Shown here in pieces: positions 52,425 to 64,000 of a stretch of DNA of 64,000 nt; the stretch's first letter is position 1; every line of letters starts with the position of its first letter. The position numbers and the translations under genes were made by a program. Below the pieces are notes generated by a model. That model saw nothing but the letters and a program-made list of their open reading frames with translations, was not told the DNA's origin and did no database searches. This stretch comes from Cololabis saira (lineage: Eukaryota; Chordata; Actinopteri; Beloniformes; Belonidae), in assembly GCF_033807715.1 (NCBI RefSeq), contig NC_084596.1, positions 31,690,879 through 31,754,878 on the forward strand. Direction: 5' to 3'.

Positions 52425-55319
52425 ACGTGGGAGGCAAATTTCTAAATGTATACATTTTGTAATGTGTAATAAATACCAGGTCATGCATGGGTTTTTATCT
52501 TTGGTTCTTTTTTAAAAAGAAGACTTTTCTACGTTCTTCCTCTTTATTGATTTTGGGCTGCATCCTTTGGGCAGTAGGTGTGTAGACACCAAATATTGAT
52601 ATTGTGAGGATCAGTTCAAATCTCAATCTGTTTCCTGTTTTCTCTTTTTGTAGATGCCAGTGTGACAAAATACAGTACCGGGGACTAACTCGTGGCCTCA
52701 TGCTGCTTTGCACTCCGACTGGCTGCTGCCTGCCTCAGACAGGAAAAGGGGAGCCAACTTATGAAGCTGTGTTTGCTAACAGTAAGTAGACATTGCAGAG
52801 CACAGTGCGTGCTGGGAACATCTAAGATACTGTGGGTGACCAGACAAGACAGATACTTTTATCCCAATCACGGTGTGAAGGGAGAAATTTCATACAGGCA
52901 AACACTAAGCTTCTCCCAAACCCAATCTGCAGTTGAAAATTGATGACGTACTGTATGTAACATTTTAAAGCAGAATACAGATTTGGGTGTGTGACTAGAT
53001 GCTTTTGTCATATCATGAGCTCATGTCCATGATGAGGTATTGAATAAAACTCATTGTAATGCTTGTTCTTTACTGAAAAAACAGCGTGCATCTTCATGCT
53101 GAAGACGGAAGCAAATTTCCCACAGAATCAATAGAACATGAAAATTCATTAAAACATTTTTTGCCTCTGCTGGTTAAAATGCCACAGTGTCTTTAGCTAG
53201 AGCCATCTGATAGACATAACCTTTAAGTGAGCCATTAGGAATATATTAAAAAAGACTCATTTCCTGGAGAGATATGTCACTGATGAATTAATAAAACATT
53301 TCAAGCACGGCAAATCATTCCCCTCCTTCTCACCTAAAAGAGTTCATCCACGGGATGACTTACACATAGAAAATAAAAAAAACTTACATTCACACTTGTA
53401 AGATATAGACACAGACTGGATCAGAGCCCACAAAGCTCACAAGACAGTATGTCTAATATAATACTTGTATCGACGCAGGGGCCCAGCACTGCTGACTTTG
53501 CCAGAATAAACCTCAGCTCTGGTCAGTGTGCAGCATAATATACATTCAAAATCAATGAGTCAAGCAAACACACCAGGGTAAAATGGGATGTTGCAACTCT
53601 AAAGCTTGGTGGATAAGAAAATAATTAAGTGTTGTAGATAAAGTGACTGTATTATGCTGATCTTCAACCATTTAATTTAATTTCTGGTACCTGTAGAGCA
53701 GCTTTGCATCAAGCATACTATAACTCCAAAGGCCTATAACTATTTCCGAATGACAAAGAGTGAGACTCACAAAGATAGGCTTCCTAAAAGCAAGCCGATT
53801 TGTGTTTTCTGATTGGTTGAATTCCTGGAGGCTTGCCTGCAGGGACAGCTATTCACCCATGAACGATGAGAAAATTGTGTTTTCAAGGTATCAACATGTC
53901 CTCATTGCCAAGATGTCAGCAAGTCCTGTACAACAAATCCTTCCCATATGTGTTTGTGCCAAAATTGGATTCAGAAAATGAAATTAGAGAGCAAAAGCAG
54001 CCACCACAACGAAAACAACAGCTGAATGTCTCTTTGCGTCAATACAATCCTCATGGTTTTCTATTGTTCACATCACGGATTATGTCATCTCTCACTCACC
54101 TTCTAAGTTTTGTACAAATTATACAATTGTATACACCCAAGTTATAAGGTGTAGAAGTGGAAAGTACAGTAAAATGTCAGAAAGCATCTACAGCCAAGAG
54201 ATGGAAGCTAATAATGCTGTCACCAAATATTTGACTGTATAGTTGACAACAATCACGGCTGTCTGGGGGTTAAATTCTATGAAATTGTGTGCTTTGGTAC
54301 ATGAAATGCATTCAAATCAAGTGTTTTATTTTTATTTTATTTATTTTCATTGCTAGCGTGAAACAGAGAGAGAAAGTTTGAGACTCGGGAAGTATGGTCT
54401 CTGTTTATGCACATGCATGCCTTTACAAGATGCACAGTTTACTGTTGATCAGCCCCATAAGTGTCTAGCGTTGGACCAGCATCAACTTTCAGCTCCAGTC
54501 TTTCTCCAAGTCTACAGCAGCGTACTGGGTGTTCCTCATAAAACAGTCCTATGAGAAGTTAATGTGAAAATGGATACATTCGCCTCGTTGCTGGCCCAGA
54601 ATCACAAACTGCCTCCACTGTGCCACAGACGGCCAACTTTTCCTCGGAATCAAAAGCAGCACATTACTTCAGAGACATCTTAGAAATAAAAACAAAGTGC
54701 TTTGTCCTTCACTTGGATAAAAGTGAATAGCACATTTGACCCCTGCTGCACTTTCGTAAACTCCCATGTTTTTTATTGACTGCCAAATATATTGCTTTTG
54801 TGGATTTGCAGAACCTGAAGAATATGACCATAAAAGGAAATTCCACCTTCTAAGACATCATAGAGATCCAGTGTTGAATTAAAAAATAAAAATACAGAAG
54901 TAAACACTGAGTTATTTGTGTAGAGGAACAAAACAAAATACTTTTGCCCTTTTTTTTTGAGGGGGTAGGGTCTGCTGATCATCACAATTACACTGTAAAC
55001 ATGTCAGTGGAAAATAATTACAAATTAACGACTTTGACTAATAATGAGGTTTTTTTATTATTATTTGATGGCTTACTTTAAAAACTAATTCAGAAATGGC
55101 AGCTTTAGTCACAGATTAGAGTGAAATTAAAAGTTGTTATTACTGTAGGTAAGTGATAGTCGTGAGAGTATATCGCCTTGATGGAATGCTGTCTGATCTT
55201 TTACCTTTGACTAGGCCATTTAAAAAAGATTAGCATCTTTAAATTAACATTTTATGAATAGGACATATTTTTTATTAGTCAATTTGAAGTAAACATTCCG
55301 CAGCAAGAATTCTGACCCG
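52425..55319. other. Unique sequence; one weak exon candidate
   Basis: AT-rich non-coding DNA apart from the candidate at 52654-52781. No repeat family recognised. Confidence 0.5.
52654..52781 (+). other. Candidate internal exon
   Basis: A 128-bp stretch is preceded by a pyrimidine-rich TTTTCTCTTTTTGTAG and followed by the ideal donor GTAAGT. It is GC-richer than its flanks. One frame is open through it: one base, 42 codons (starting CQCDKIQYRG and ending GEPTYEAVFAN), one base. The frame is Cys-rich and I do not recognise the product. It could be a coding exon, a non-coding exon, or chance; it is the best host-exon candidate in the window. Confidence 0.33.
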
Positions 55320-55838
55320 CTCTAATAGGAGGACATATAACCCCTATTCTTAAAGCCCTTCATTGGCTGCCAGTTTCCTCTAGGATCAATTTTAAAATTC
55401 TGGTTTTAACTTTCAAAGCTTTGCATGGTCAGGCTCCACCTTACATCAGCGATCTGATCCAGCCCTACACCCCAGCTCGGGCTCTGAGGTCTGTGGATCA
55501 GAATCTGCTGATGGTTCCTTGTACTCGTTTCCGGACCAGAGGAGACCGATCCTTCCAGGCCGTTGCTCCCAGGCTTTGGAACGATCTTCCGCTCTCTCTG
55601 CGTTCCATGGAGTCTGTTGACTCCTTCAAAAGGTGACTTAAGACCTATTTATTTGTGCAGGCTTTTGCCTAATTGCCTTAGGGCTGTTATGACTGTCAAT
55701 GTGTTGTCTTGGCCTTTTAAACTTAAATTTGTATGTATCTTTTAACTGTGTTTTGTTTTTATTGTAACTGTGAAGCGCTCTGTGACCATGGTCTGTGAAG
55801 GGCGCTGTACAAATAAAACATACTTACTTACTTACTTA
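55320..55838 (+). pseudogene. LINE C-terminal fragment with tail
   Basis: From 55334 the frame reads HITPILKALHWLPVSSRINF and KILVLTFKALHGQAPPYISD, then LWNDLPLSLRSMESVDSFKR, the C-terminal region of a non-LTR RT protein. TGA at 55634-55636 stops it 12 codons before a second TAA (55670-55672); the sequence between (LKTYLFVQAFA) still reads as coding, so the TGA is a nonsense mutation (probably CGA to TGA). The 3' end has CTGTACAAATAAAACA and a (CTTA)n tail to 55838. 5' truncated. Confidence 0.82.
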
Positions 55839-55984
55839 AACCTGTGAGCCTGTACAGGATTAGAAAAGGGGTGGCTGGATATTTGAAATCAAAGGTTAAG
55901 GGGTTATTTCAAACTTAAATTTCAACTGGTATCTGGGGAAACTTAGCAGTACAATTATAAAATGTTTTTTTGTTTTATTCCAAA

Positions 55985-56098
55985 ACCCCTCCGTAACCCC
56001 TGCCTCTCACCTGAAAATGGGCTGGGATAGGCTCCAGCAGACCCCCGTGACCCTGCAAATGATAAAGCGGGTATAGATAATGGATGGATGGATGGATG
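55985..56098 (+). mobile_element. V-SINE/L2-type 3' tail fragment
   Basis: Contains GGCTGGGATAGGCTCCAGCA and GGGTATAGATAATGG followed by (ATGG)n. Only the last 110 bp of the V-SINE type is present. Confidence 0.75.
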
Positions 56099-57885
56099 TT
56101 TTATTTAAAACAAAAATAATGCTAATACTCTCAGGTATTTAGTATGAGCAAGTATCTTCTTTTGGCTTTTCAGTTAATGGGGGGGGGGCTTGCTATGGCA
56201 GAAAAGCACCTTTATCATTGTTAATACTATTCAGTAAAATCTGGAAAATGACTGCGCCAAATTAAAGGCAATGTGTTATATACATCACAATATAATACTG
56301 AAATAGGGTGCTGTTATTTTAGGTGATTCTCTAGAATGTCATTTATGAGGAAGACATGGTCTTTTTTTTCTGTTTCTTATTTTTTTTTCTGCAATATGTT
56401 TTCATGACATTTTCAAAGCTTAAAAACCTTTCCTTGTTTTCCCAATTTCCATCTTCCAGCAAAATCCTTTGTTTAATTTCCCCACTTATTCTCGTGCTTT
56501 GCAGTGCACTTAGACAGGTGCGTGTTGTCCTCCAAATGTTTGCGCTGCAGGGGCTGCAGTTGCGTGGGCTTGCTGAGGATTTAACTGATGTTTGTCCGTA
56601 GCTCGGTCTCCAGGCTCCGGACTCAGGCATGCAGAAAGTCGGGCGAACAAGCTGAGAGGTGGGAGCTCATCAGGTTGAGCCGGCAGGGGAAGGATTACTG
56701 CTGGAACATTGTGCCGGATCAGACGGGGCTGAGGGAGCGTGAGAGAGACCTGCAGTCGGGCTGAGGGGCCCACAGATGGAGCCTCTGGATGAGGAGAGGC
56801 AAAGCGTGGTCAAGCTTTTCAGATGCACTTGTGAATGACTCAAAAGCCCTCAGCATGCCGTACGCCCACTCAGAGTCATGAAGCAGACCGTTCTTGTGCT
56901 CATGGTGCAGCTTGCGTGCCATGTTTACTGATGTACGTAAACAGCACACAGAAATCATAACTTTCTGACTGATTTCCTGAAGTTTTTTTTAAATTAGAAC
57001 AATGATGTATGACTGTACTTTTATCTTTGAGTTTTGGATAGCAAAAAAAGAGAAATAATATTTGAAATCATATATTTCAGCTAAAATTTAGAAATAAATA
57101 AATAAGAATCCTAATAGTACAATACATTTCAAACCCAATGTTATTCTTTTACCAATCTGTGCACTGGCGTGTCAAAATGTGCGTCCTTTCCGACATTCAA
57201 AGAGGACAAATGGTTGGAGCCTTGGAAATAAAAACTGACGAGCTGTTGAGCATTGCAAGAGAAACTAAAATAAAAATAAAAAGAGAGAAAGCCTGCTGAG
57301 GGAAGAGTAGGGGTCGGGTCCCACCAGGAGGGGAAGCGTTGCTGCCAGGCTTCACTGTTGTTTTGCTCCATTCCGAGTGGACCTGAGATCCCACCAGGAG
57401 TGTTTCAAATGCAGCCTGTAAAACTGTATTTGTGATATTACAAGTTTGCCTGAAAGTTTCAAAATCACATGAGAATCGCACATACTCTTATTTCTTGCCA
57501 TGTCTTGTCCTTGGTTAAAATGTCTTCTTAAAGCTTCTGAACTTTTTAACCGCGTGTTAAAATAATGTTACTGAAGTCGGAGCCCAGTTGTGGTGTTTTG
57601 TGTGAGTTAATTCCCGTGGCTTTTGCCGCAGCTAGTCGCCAAATGCGCCCATTGGGGTTCATTCTTGACATGTGAACAGAACAGATTTGTGTGTAAACTA
57701 GCTTGCAGAGTGAAATGTACACATGCTTTGACACTCATGGAAATATTAGTAATCCCAAACTTTTCATAGCTACGAATAAAATCTACTCCTGGCTTGGATG
57801 ACACATAGTCTCTGTAAATGAGGAGCACAGATCAATATTGCTCATTAATCTCAGACTTAAAACGCACTCATCGTTATCTTATCTT
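56099..57885. other. Unique sequence with an unexplained GC-rich block
   Basis: Most is AT-rich and empty. About 56505-56960 is distinctly GC-richer and has partly open frames on both strands (for example minus-strand KLHHEHKNGLLHDSEWAYGM, and plus-strand AERWELIRLSRQGKDYCWNI). No family was recognised and both readings meet stops. It may be a degraded exon, processed pseudogene or unknown repeat. Confidence 0.4.
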
Positions 57886-57943
57886 AATAATAATAATACA
57901 TTTTATTTATATAGCGCTTTTAAAAGGTATCAAAGATGCTTAA
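57886..57943. repeat. Fish dispersed repeat fragment
   Basis: TAATAATAATA followed by CATTTTATTTATATAGCGCT and TTTAAAAGGTATCAAAGATG, a phrase found at many sites in fish genomes. It abuts the 5' truncation point of the L2-like element. Confidence 0.5.
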
Positions 57944-60381
57944 AGTGGAGTGAAAGTGGATAAACCAGTCCGGAAAGAAATCACAGTGTGGCCGGAGGGA
58001 TCAAGGGCTGCTCTTCAGGACTGTCTTGCAACAACAGACTGGGACATGTTCAAGCAAGCAGCCACATATAACAACCACATAGACAATGAGGAGCTTACAG
58101 ACACTGTTTTCTCCTACATCCGTAAATGCACAGCTGATGTGACCCACACCAAGACCATCACCACCCGGGCTAACAAAAAGCCTTGGCTGACAGGGGCTGT
58201 CCATCGGCTGCTGAGGGCCAGAGACAAAGCCTTCAAATCCGGGGACAAAACTGGCCTGAGAACAGCGAGAGCCAACCTGTCCCGTGGCATCAAAAAAGCA
58301 AAACTGGACTATACAAATAAGATCACCAGCCACTTCCAGGACAGCAGAGACACGCGCAGCCTGTGGCAGGGCATCCAGACCATTACGGACTACAAGCCTG
58401 CATCACAGACCTGCGACGACAACATCTCTCTGCTGAACGACCTCAACAGCTTCTTTGCACGGTTTGAAGCTACAAACAACACAACCCCACAGAAAACTCC
58501 ACCCCCCCCCCACGACCAGGCACTATGCCTGTCTGCCGAAAGTGTGAAGAGAACACTCTCCACCATCAACCCCCGCAAAGCAACAGGCCCAGACAACATC
58601 CCAGGCCGTGTTCTCAGGGACTGCGCAGAGGAGCTTAAGGATATCTTCACGATCATCTTCAACACTTCTCTGAGTCAAGCTGCTGTCCCATCACATCTCA
58701 AAACCTCCATCATCATACCTGTGCCTAAGAAACCATCTCCATCCTGCTTTAATGACTACCGCCCTGTGGCACTGACCCCCATCATCATGAAGTGCTTTGA
58801 ACGGCTAGTCATGACTCACATCAAATCCACCCTCCCCCCCACCCTGGACCCCTTTCAGTTTGCATACCGAGCCAAACGCTCCACAGAGGATGCAATCTGC
58901 TCTGCTCTCCACCCAGCCCTCACCCACCTGGAAAAAGCAGACTCATATGTGAGAATGCTTTTCATAGACTTTAGTTCTGCTTTTAATACAATAATCCCAC
59001 AACAACTCATCTGCAAACTGGACCAGCTGGGGCTCAACACCTCCCTCTGCAACTGGATACTGGACTTCCTCAGCGAGAGACCACAAGCAGTCAGAGTCGG
59101 CAACAACACCTCAAGGAGCATCACACTCAGCACAGGGGCCCCACAAGGCTGCGTGCTCAGTCCCCTGCTCTTCACCCTGCTGACTCACGACTGCACACCA
59201 ACTTTCAGCACCAATCACATGGTGAAGTTCGCGGACGACACAACTCTGGTGGGTCTCATCACCAAGAACGACGAGACCCACTACAGGAAGGAGGTCAACC
59301 TTTTGACCACGTGGTGCAGAGACAACAACCTCCTGCTGAATGTCAGCAAAACTAAGGAGATCGTGGTCGACTTCCGGAGAGGCCACACTGAACTCCCACC
59401 ACTGACCATCGATGGTGCTGCTGTGGAGCGGGTCAGCGGAACCAAATTCCTGGGGGTGCACATCAGTGAGGACCTCTCCTGGGCCACCAACTCTGCATCA
59501 CTGGCAAAGAAAGCCCAGCGGCGCCTTTACTTCCTCCGCAAACTCAAGAGAGCGAGAGCTCCCACACCCATCCTGAAAACCTTCTTCCAGGGCACCATTG
59601 AGAGCATCCTGTCCAGCTGCATCACTGTGTGGGGCGGTAGCTGTACTGAATACAGCAGGAAAGCACTGCAACGCATAGTGAACACAGCTGGGAAGATCAT
59701 AGGTGCCCCACTCCCCTCCTTGAAGGACATTTACACCACCCGCCTCACCCGGAAAGCTATCGCGATTGCGAGCGACACCAGCCACCCCGCACACAGTCTG
59801 TTCAGCCTCCTACCCTCAGGTAGAAGGTACAGGAGCCTCCGTTGCCGCACCACCAGACTCAGTAACAGCTTTGCATACCAAGCTGTCAGGATGCTAAATT
59901 CTCTCCCCTCACTCCCCCCAGCCAGATCCTCCAGATCCTCCAGACTGGCAGGGAACTGAACTGAAATCCCCCCAAAAGCCCCCCCCCCCATGAACACTCA
60001 GGACTACAAAACAACTGCCTCTTTTAATATCACCACTGTGTCACTTTAAATTCACTGCTCACTGTTTTTAATATATATTTATAAAACTGTTTACATACTG
60101 CACAAAAAAAAAAAAAAAAAAAAAAAAAAGCCTTTTGCACTCAGTTCCAGTAAATGTCTGTGTTGTGTTGTATTTGTATTTGTATTTATTCATGTGAACT
60201 CTTTTCTAAATCTTTTTTAAATCTTTATCTTTATCTTTTTAAATTTTTATCTGTTGTGCCTGTGCCTGCGCACTTTATGTTTACCGAGGGAAGTGGGAAA
60301 CGTCCTCTCGATTCTTTGTATGTCTGACATGTGAAGGAACGATAATAAAGCTACTTTGACTTTTGACTTTGACTTTGACTT
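57944..60381 (+). mobile_element. 5'-truncated L2-like LINE with intact RT frame
   Basis: A non-LTR element. The coding frame begins at the truncation point. A 3' UTR follows, with a 26-A run (60104-60129) and a short tandem TTTGACT/TTTGAC repeat at 60350-60381. CR1/L2-group elements typically end in such short tandem repeats rather than a long poly-A. The endonuclease and any ORF1 are absent. No target-site duplication was recognised. Confidence 0.82.
57950..59959 (+). CDS. L2-like LINE reverse transcriptase, N-terminally truncated
   Basis: 669 codons without a stop. The first codon is GTG and an in-frame stop (57941-57943) lies just upstream, so the true N-terminus (endonuclease) is missing; no genuine start is claimed. 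RT motifs: fingers [24 protein letters not shown]; motif [11 protein letters not shown] (residues 338-347, catalytic Asp 340); motif [12 protein letters not shown] (395-405); motif C FADD (427-430, both Asp present); motif D-E with [12 protein letters not shown]. The C-terminal region includes [20 protein letters not shown], and [20 protein letters not shown], typical of the L2 group in fish. The RT active site looks intact, yet without the endonuclease it could not self-mobilise by the normal route. The lack of stops suggests a young copy. Confidence 0.83.
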   Translation: MKVDKPVRKEITVWPEGSRAALQDCLATTDWDMFKQAATYNNHIDNEELTDTVFSYIRKCTADVTHTKTITTRANKKPWLTGAVHRLLRARDKAFKSGDKTGLRTARANLSRGIKKAKLDYTNKITSHFQDSRDTRSLWQGIQTITDYKPASQTCDDNISLLNDLNSFFARFEATNNTTPQKTPPPPHDQALCLSAESVKRTLSTINPRKATGPDNIPGRVLRDCAEELKDIFTIIFNTSLSQAAVPSHLKTSIIIPVPKKPSPSCFNDYRPVALTPIIMKCFERLVMTHIKSTLPPTLDPFQFAYRAKRSTEDAICSALHPALTHLEKADSYVRMLFIDFSSAFNTIIPQQLICKLDQLGLNTSLCNWILDFLSERPQAVRVGNNTSRSITLSTGAPQGCVLSPLLFTLLTHDCTPTFSTNHMVKFADDTTLVGLITKNDETHYRKEVNLLTTWCRDNNLLLNVSKTKEIVVDFRRGHTELPPLTIDGAAVERVSGTKFLGVHISEDLSWATNSASLAKKAQRRLYFLRKLKRARAPTPILKTFFQGTIESILSSCITVWGGSCTEYSRKALQRIVNTAGKIIGAPLPSLKDIYTTRLTRKAIAIASDTSHPAHSLFSLLPSGRRYRSLRCRTTRLSNSFAYQAVRMLNSLPSLPPARSSRSSRLAGN

Positions 60382-61179
60382 AAATTGTGGTTATGGCTGC
60401 AAAATGGGGTCGCAGAAACAAAAAGTTCCCATGTCTTCTTACAACACATTCATCTTAATTAGTAGGCATTTGGCAACATTGAGCTTTAGTCTGTTTCTCA
60501 AGATGTCAATTGTTGAATAAACTGACTTGACATGCTGACAGATACCCATGCAATGACTCAGGCCTTCTACAAATCACACCAAGGGTGTCATGAATGTGAG
60601 GTGGTTGTGCTTGGATGCAAGTGGCTCCTTGCTCTATAAACCCAAGAAGATGTGCAAAATATTGGGTAGCTGTGTCCTGCACAACAGGGCTATAAAACAA
60701 GGTGTTTCACTGCCAGTGATCCCTAATCTGCCTGCAGAGCCAGTTCACGATGCATCTGATGAAGCTACTTGGACAAGCAGGCAATAATTGAATGACTCTT
60801 AATGAATTCATGGCATGAATTCAGAAGGAGGTGATTTGTGTGAAAATGTTGACACAAATGTACACAGTGGCATACAGTGGTTTCTGGGATGGCTGTAACC
60901 TGCTGGTGTTTCTGGTGGGACCACTATCATTGACTGAAATGGCCACGATCTACAAACACAGCCAGACAGCAGTGCTTGCGGGCTTGGGCTCAAGGGTAAC
61001 CCACAATCAAAGGGGAAACTTAGATACAGAGACTTCACAACGTTAATACACACTGTGTCAAGAAATGGTGGAATATTTGTACTTGGTTATGCATCGAGAA
61101 TAAATGATTCGGTTTCATCTTTGAAGACATGGGAACCTTTTGTTTCTGTGACCCCGTTTTCCAGCCGTAACCACGACTT
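60382..61179. mobile_element. Harbinger-derived element with 57-bp terminal inverted repeats
   Basis: Left end 60382-60438 and right end 61123-61179 are inverted copies, about 50 of 57 matching; the shared part includes CAGAAACAAAA and GTTCCCATGTCTTC. The interior keeps the C-terminal transposase fragment at 60584-60787. It starts exactly where the L2-like tail ends. A 3-bp TWA duplication could not be confirmed. Confidence 0.75.
60584..60787 (+). pseudogene. HARBI1/PIF-type transposase, C-terminal fragment
   Basis: The plus-strand frame contains WLCLDASGSLLYKPKKMCKI, then LGSCVLHNRAIKQGVSLP. This matches the 'RCLD.SGG.LLYSPEKVC.I..AC.VLHN.A...GVPLP' pattern at the C-terminus of Harbinger transposases, including the conserved Leu-His-Asn. 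The catalytic DDE part is missing. The frame runs to a TAA at 60785-60787. Homology is by recalled pattern; a search would settle it. It is placed centrally between the inverted repeats, as expected for a deletion derivative. Confidence 0.72.
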
Positions 61180-61793
61180 TTCATTTCCATTGCAAGTGAT
61201 CAGTTTTGCACCTTGAGAAGAACAGGAAGAAAAAGGGTAACACTCCCACTTAATTAGAAAAAAACGTATGACTGAAAACTGGAGAAAAGCTATGAAGATT
61301 CAGGATCTTAAGGACCACAAGCATTGGATCTAGATTATGGTTGCAGAGCAAGCTTTCTGTGGAAGCCTAATTGCCAAACTTTCTCCATCTGAAGACTTCA
61401 CAGAGCAGCTCCACACAGGTGAATTCAGAACGTCAATCAAACTTAGAAATACAATTTTATTTTCATCCAAAAATAAAGTCAACCACTGAGTGCATTACAG
61501 GTAACTGGTAATCTTTATCTGACTCTTAAATAGTGAGTCCCACATGTCACTGAGAACAATAGCACATACTGTTGGTGGGTGTTTGTTAACTGCAAACAAC
61601 AAGGAGTTATAATTGCTTGGGAGGTGAGAAAGCTTCACAGATATTGAGAAAAATCAAGGCACTGCTGTGATCTCTTTGCATCACGTTCTCAACAGACTGA
61701 TCAGGAAATGAATTTGAACGGTTACGGGTTGGGGATTGTAAGCCATAGTTGGTTTAGGTTTTGTCAAATTTTTCTGTTTAAACATTTATTTAA
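61180..61793. other. Unique sequence, no gene seen
   Basis: AT-rich spacer between two transposons; nothing recognised. Confidence 0.5.
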
Positions 61794-62105
61794 AGGGGAC
61801 CTATTATTGCATCTAATACCTATTTTAAACAGGCCTTGAATGTCTTAAAAACAAGCTTTTGATTGTTTTTGCTAAATAAATTAGAAAGGCCAATGGATGT
61901 AAATTGTTCCCATCGTTACGTAACGATGGGAGCAGAATCTGAACGGCTCGTAGAAGCCACATCATACTGGATGGCTCATCCGGGCGGCTGTACAGACACT
62001 GCAGAATTTGGTTGCTTTCCGCCTTCTCTGAGTTGGCAGGCTGAGGGGAGACCACTTTATATATGTTAAAGCAAGAGAAAACGTGTTTTTCATAATATGT
62101 CCCCT
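61794..62105. mobile_element. TTAA-target DNA transposon, copy 3 (shortest)
   Basis: 312 bp flanked by TTAA (61790-61793 and 62106-62109), termini AGGGGACCTATTATT and, in inverse, AGGGGACATATTATG. Same orientation as copy 2. It holds a perfect 24-nt palindrome (61908-61931) centred on TTACGTAA and the shared core GCAGAATCTGAACGGCTCG. Confidence 0.86.
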
Positions 62106-64000
62106 TTAATTTCTTGTTTCTATTAGGCTGTTTAGTCAGGGCTGCCAACTGCTCATCTTATACTAATATTTTGCTAGTTGCTGCAGCCCGATGTGCAAAC
62201 TCTACTGTGAAACGGTGATTGGGAGCGGTTCTTTACAAAAACACAACCACACGTGAATAGTTTTCAAAATAAGATTAACATATAAGCTGTACTTTACAGT
62301 AATTAATTTTAGTGTTTATTGTCATTCTTTTTCCAATGTGAATATTCATAGCATTGCTTTATATTTTGCTTTGACACAAATGTAAACAAATATGTACTTA
62401 ATTACTTATGTGTTCTTGCTTTGTTTGGAAACAAAGGGAAAAAGAAGGGAAAGTGCAGACTGCCAACATGTACAAGAAAGGATCAGATTTTTTTTAAATA
62501 AACTTGATAGAAAGTGATAAAAATGAACTTCCATGTATATAACAACTGAACAACCCAGCTCAGAAGCTCTGCTTTAAAGCATTTATCTCATTACGCTGTT
62601 CATGTATTCATTTTTGGAAATGGAAAACATGGTAATGTTGAGATGAAGACTGCCCTTCTTCATGCTTGGCACGCTGCTGCATTAAAGTACCTCCCAAATA
62701 TAACATGTTTCTATGCCAGCATGTTTAGTTAAGGTCCCCAAGTGCTTCGGTTTCTCAGAACATTGTGAACCAGGCCTCCAGCTGCAGTTCAATCAGCATC
62801 CAGTGCTCTGTGCAGGTCATGCAAGCCGAGACTCTTCCTCCAGAAATAACCAAGAGACTGACACACCGACCTCACTCTGGTCATCTATTGTTTGTGTTTT
62901 CTTGTCCATTGTGGCCTGATGTCACGGGGTTCTGCCACTCAAACAGACACACGGAGACACTGAACCCTTTACAGGCATGTCATGCATATTTACAGAGAGA
63001 GAGCATTTGGCCCACAAATAGCAAAAAAGGCTAAATAATTTACAAAGCACTTGCTGAAAATACATAAATAAGTCTGTGCATTCATCACGGTGGTCAGATG
63101 TCCCGCGTGTAGGATCCATTGCATTTCTGAGCACATGGCTTTGTCTAAATTGATCTGGCATTGTTTTTTCTACACACAACTGTTAAGCGATAACACCAAA
63201 CAAAATAGAAAATGTCCCTTTTAAAGGCAGCAAATATGAACAAAATCATCAGTCATTTACACAAATTGCGCTTAATTGCTAACAGAACATCAGTGATATC
63301 AATAAATAACTGGCATTGTGGATTTTTCGTTAAATCAGTTTAAATACAGCTGACTTTAATACATTATCCAGATGGCATTTTTCCTGTTTGTTTTACTCAA
63401 TAATGTGTGATATTCGCTAAAATATTCCTACACAAGAAGAGAAAAATAAATGGCAGAGAGAAAACTGAATATACGTTTTTTCGTGTTTTAAAAGTGTTGC
63501 CATGCCTCTGTGGGTTCCTATTTAAATAACAGTTAAAAGTTTAGTCCAAAGTAGTTCAGTACTAAATAACTAAAGCCTCATCAGTTATGTTGATCAGCCA
63601 ATAATATTGGCTAAAAGCAGCTCAGCAGATACTCCGGAGTGGACATGCACACTGGTCAATTACTGCTCGGAGCGGTGTCTGCAGCACATGCGTCAAAATC
63701 CACATGACACCTAAGTGGCAGTATTTGTCATTAAGTGAACACTTCCACATGACATGGTTGCCAGGGAAACCTGAGCTGCTCATGGTAAGAGCAAGTTTTT
63801 AAGTCCTGGCAGAAATGAGTATACATGTAAAAAGTTTGATTTGGCAGAGGAGTGATAGAATATAACCTGTAACTCTGTTTTCTTTTCGGCCACTTTTCTG
63901 GCTTTCTGCAGATTATTGACATCTTGTCCTTTGTTTACAGAAGAAATCAGCGTGGCACTGTCATCAAAATACCTGTTGGTTCTAAAACTACTCGTCAGTC
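62106..64000. other. Unique sequence to the window end, no gene seen
   Basis: AT-rich non-coding DNA with short chance frames; no repeat family recognised. Confidence 0.55.

Noticed and set aside
58001..59997. Minus-strand frames across the L2-like RT
   Set aside because: Shadows of the plus-strand 669-codon frame.

Overview
This window looks like teleost (ray-finned fish) nuclear DNA, probably percomorph-type, lying in gene-poor sequence (intergenic or a very large intron). The evidence is AT-rich unique DNA without operon-like coding, long (GT)n, (TA)n, (TC)n and (GATA)n microsatellites, V-SINEs of the DANA/mermaid type with (ATGG)n tails, L2-like and Rex3/RTE-like LINEs, and hAT, Tc1/mariner, PIF/Harbinger and TTAA-target DNA transposons. 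No host protein-coding gene could be recognised. Almost all longer open frames belong to transposons, microsatellites or chance. Two short stretches with consensus-like splice sites and an open frame (12631-12713 and 52654-52781) are the only weak candidates for host exons, and one GC-rich block (about 56505-56960) is unexplained.

Layout. 1-905: a fish interspersed repeat with an internal 136-bp duplication. 2583-3120: fossil LINE C-terminus. 7668-7960: decayed RTE/Rex3-like 3' end. 8916-9390: TTAA-flanked DNA element with a perfect central palindrome. 12897-13235: broken V-SINE. 15100-16238: largest of three related TTAA-flanked elements (others at 24044-24503 and 61794-62105). 16343-17146: V-SINE with a nested insertion. 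23060-23770: microsatellite cluster. 24744-26110: SINE tail split by a hAT element that itself carries a foldback PIF/Harbinger MITE. 26415-26965: old RTE copy split by a LINE tail. 27587-28362: element encoding a Myb/SANT-like domain. 30329-30858: (GT)n array with a hAT insertion. 33405-34219: hAT with a nested SINE, beside a 5'-truncated RTE (34277-36329) with a perfect 14-bp target-site duplication. 38077-39778: Tc1/mariner relic containing LTR-type and other repeats. 39992-40172: tRNA-derived SINE. 42920-45112: LINE split by a 1.1-kb inverted-repeat transposon. 47699-48347 and about 49947-50998: further V-SINEs with nested insertions. 51462-52420: fossil RT and Tc1-like fragments. 55320-55838: LINE C-terminus. 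57944-60381: an L2-like LINE with a 669-codon uninterrupted RT frame, directly abutted by a Harbinger-derived element (60382-61179).

What ties this together is layered transposition. At least eight nesting events can be ordered from target-site duplications and interrupted copies. No new enzymatic or defence system is visible. The most unusual signal is a GTTACGTAAC core shared by all four TTAA-flanked elements, which come from two families. All identifications are by reading, not by database search.
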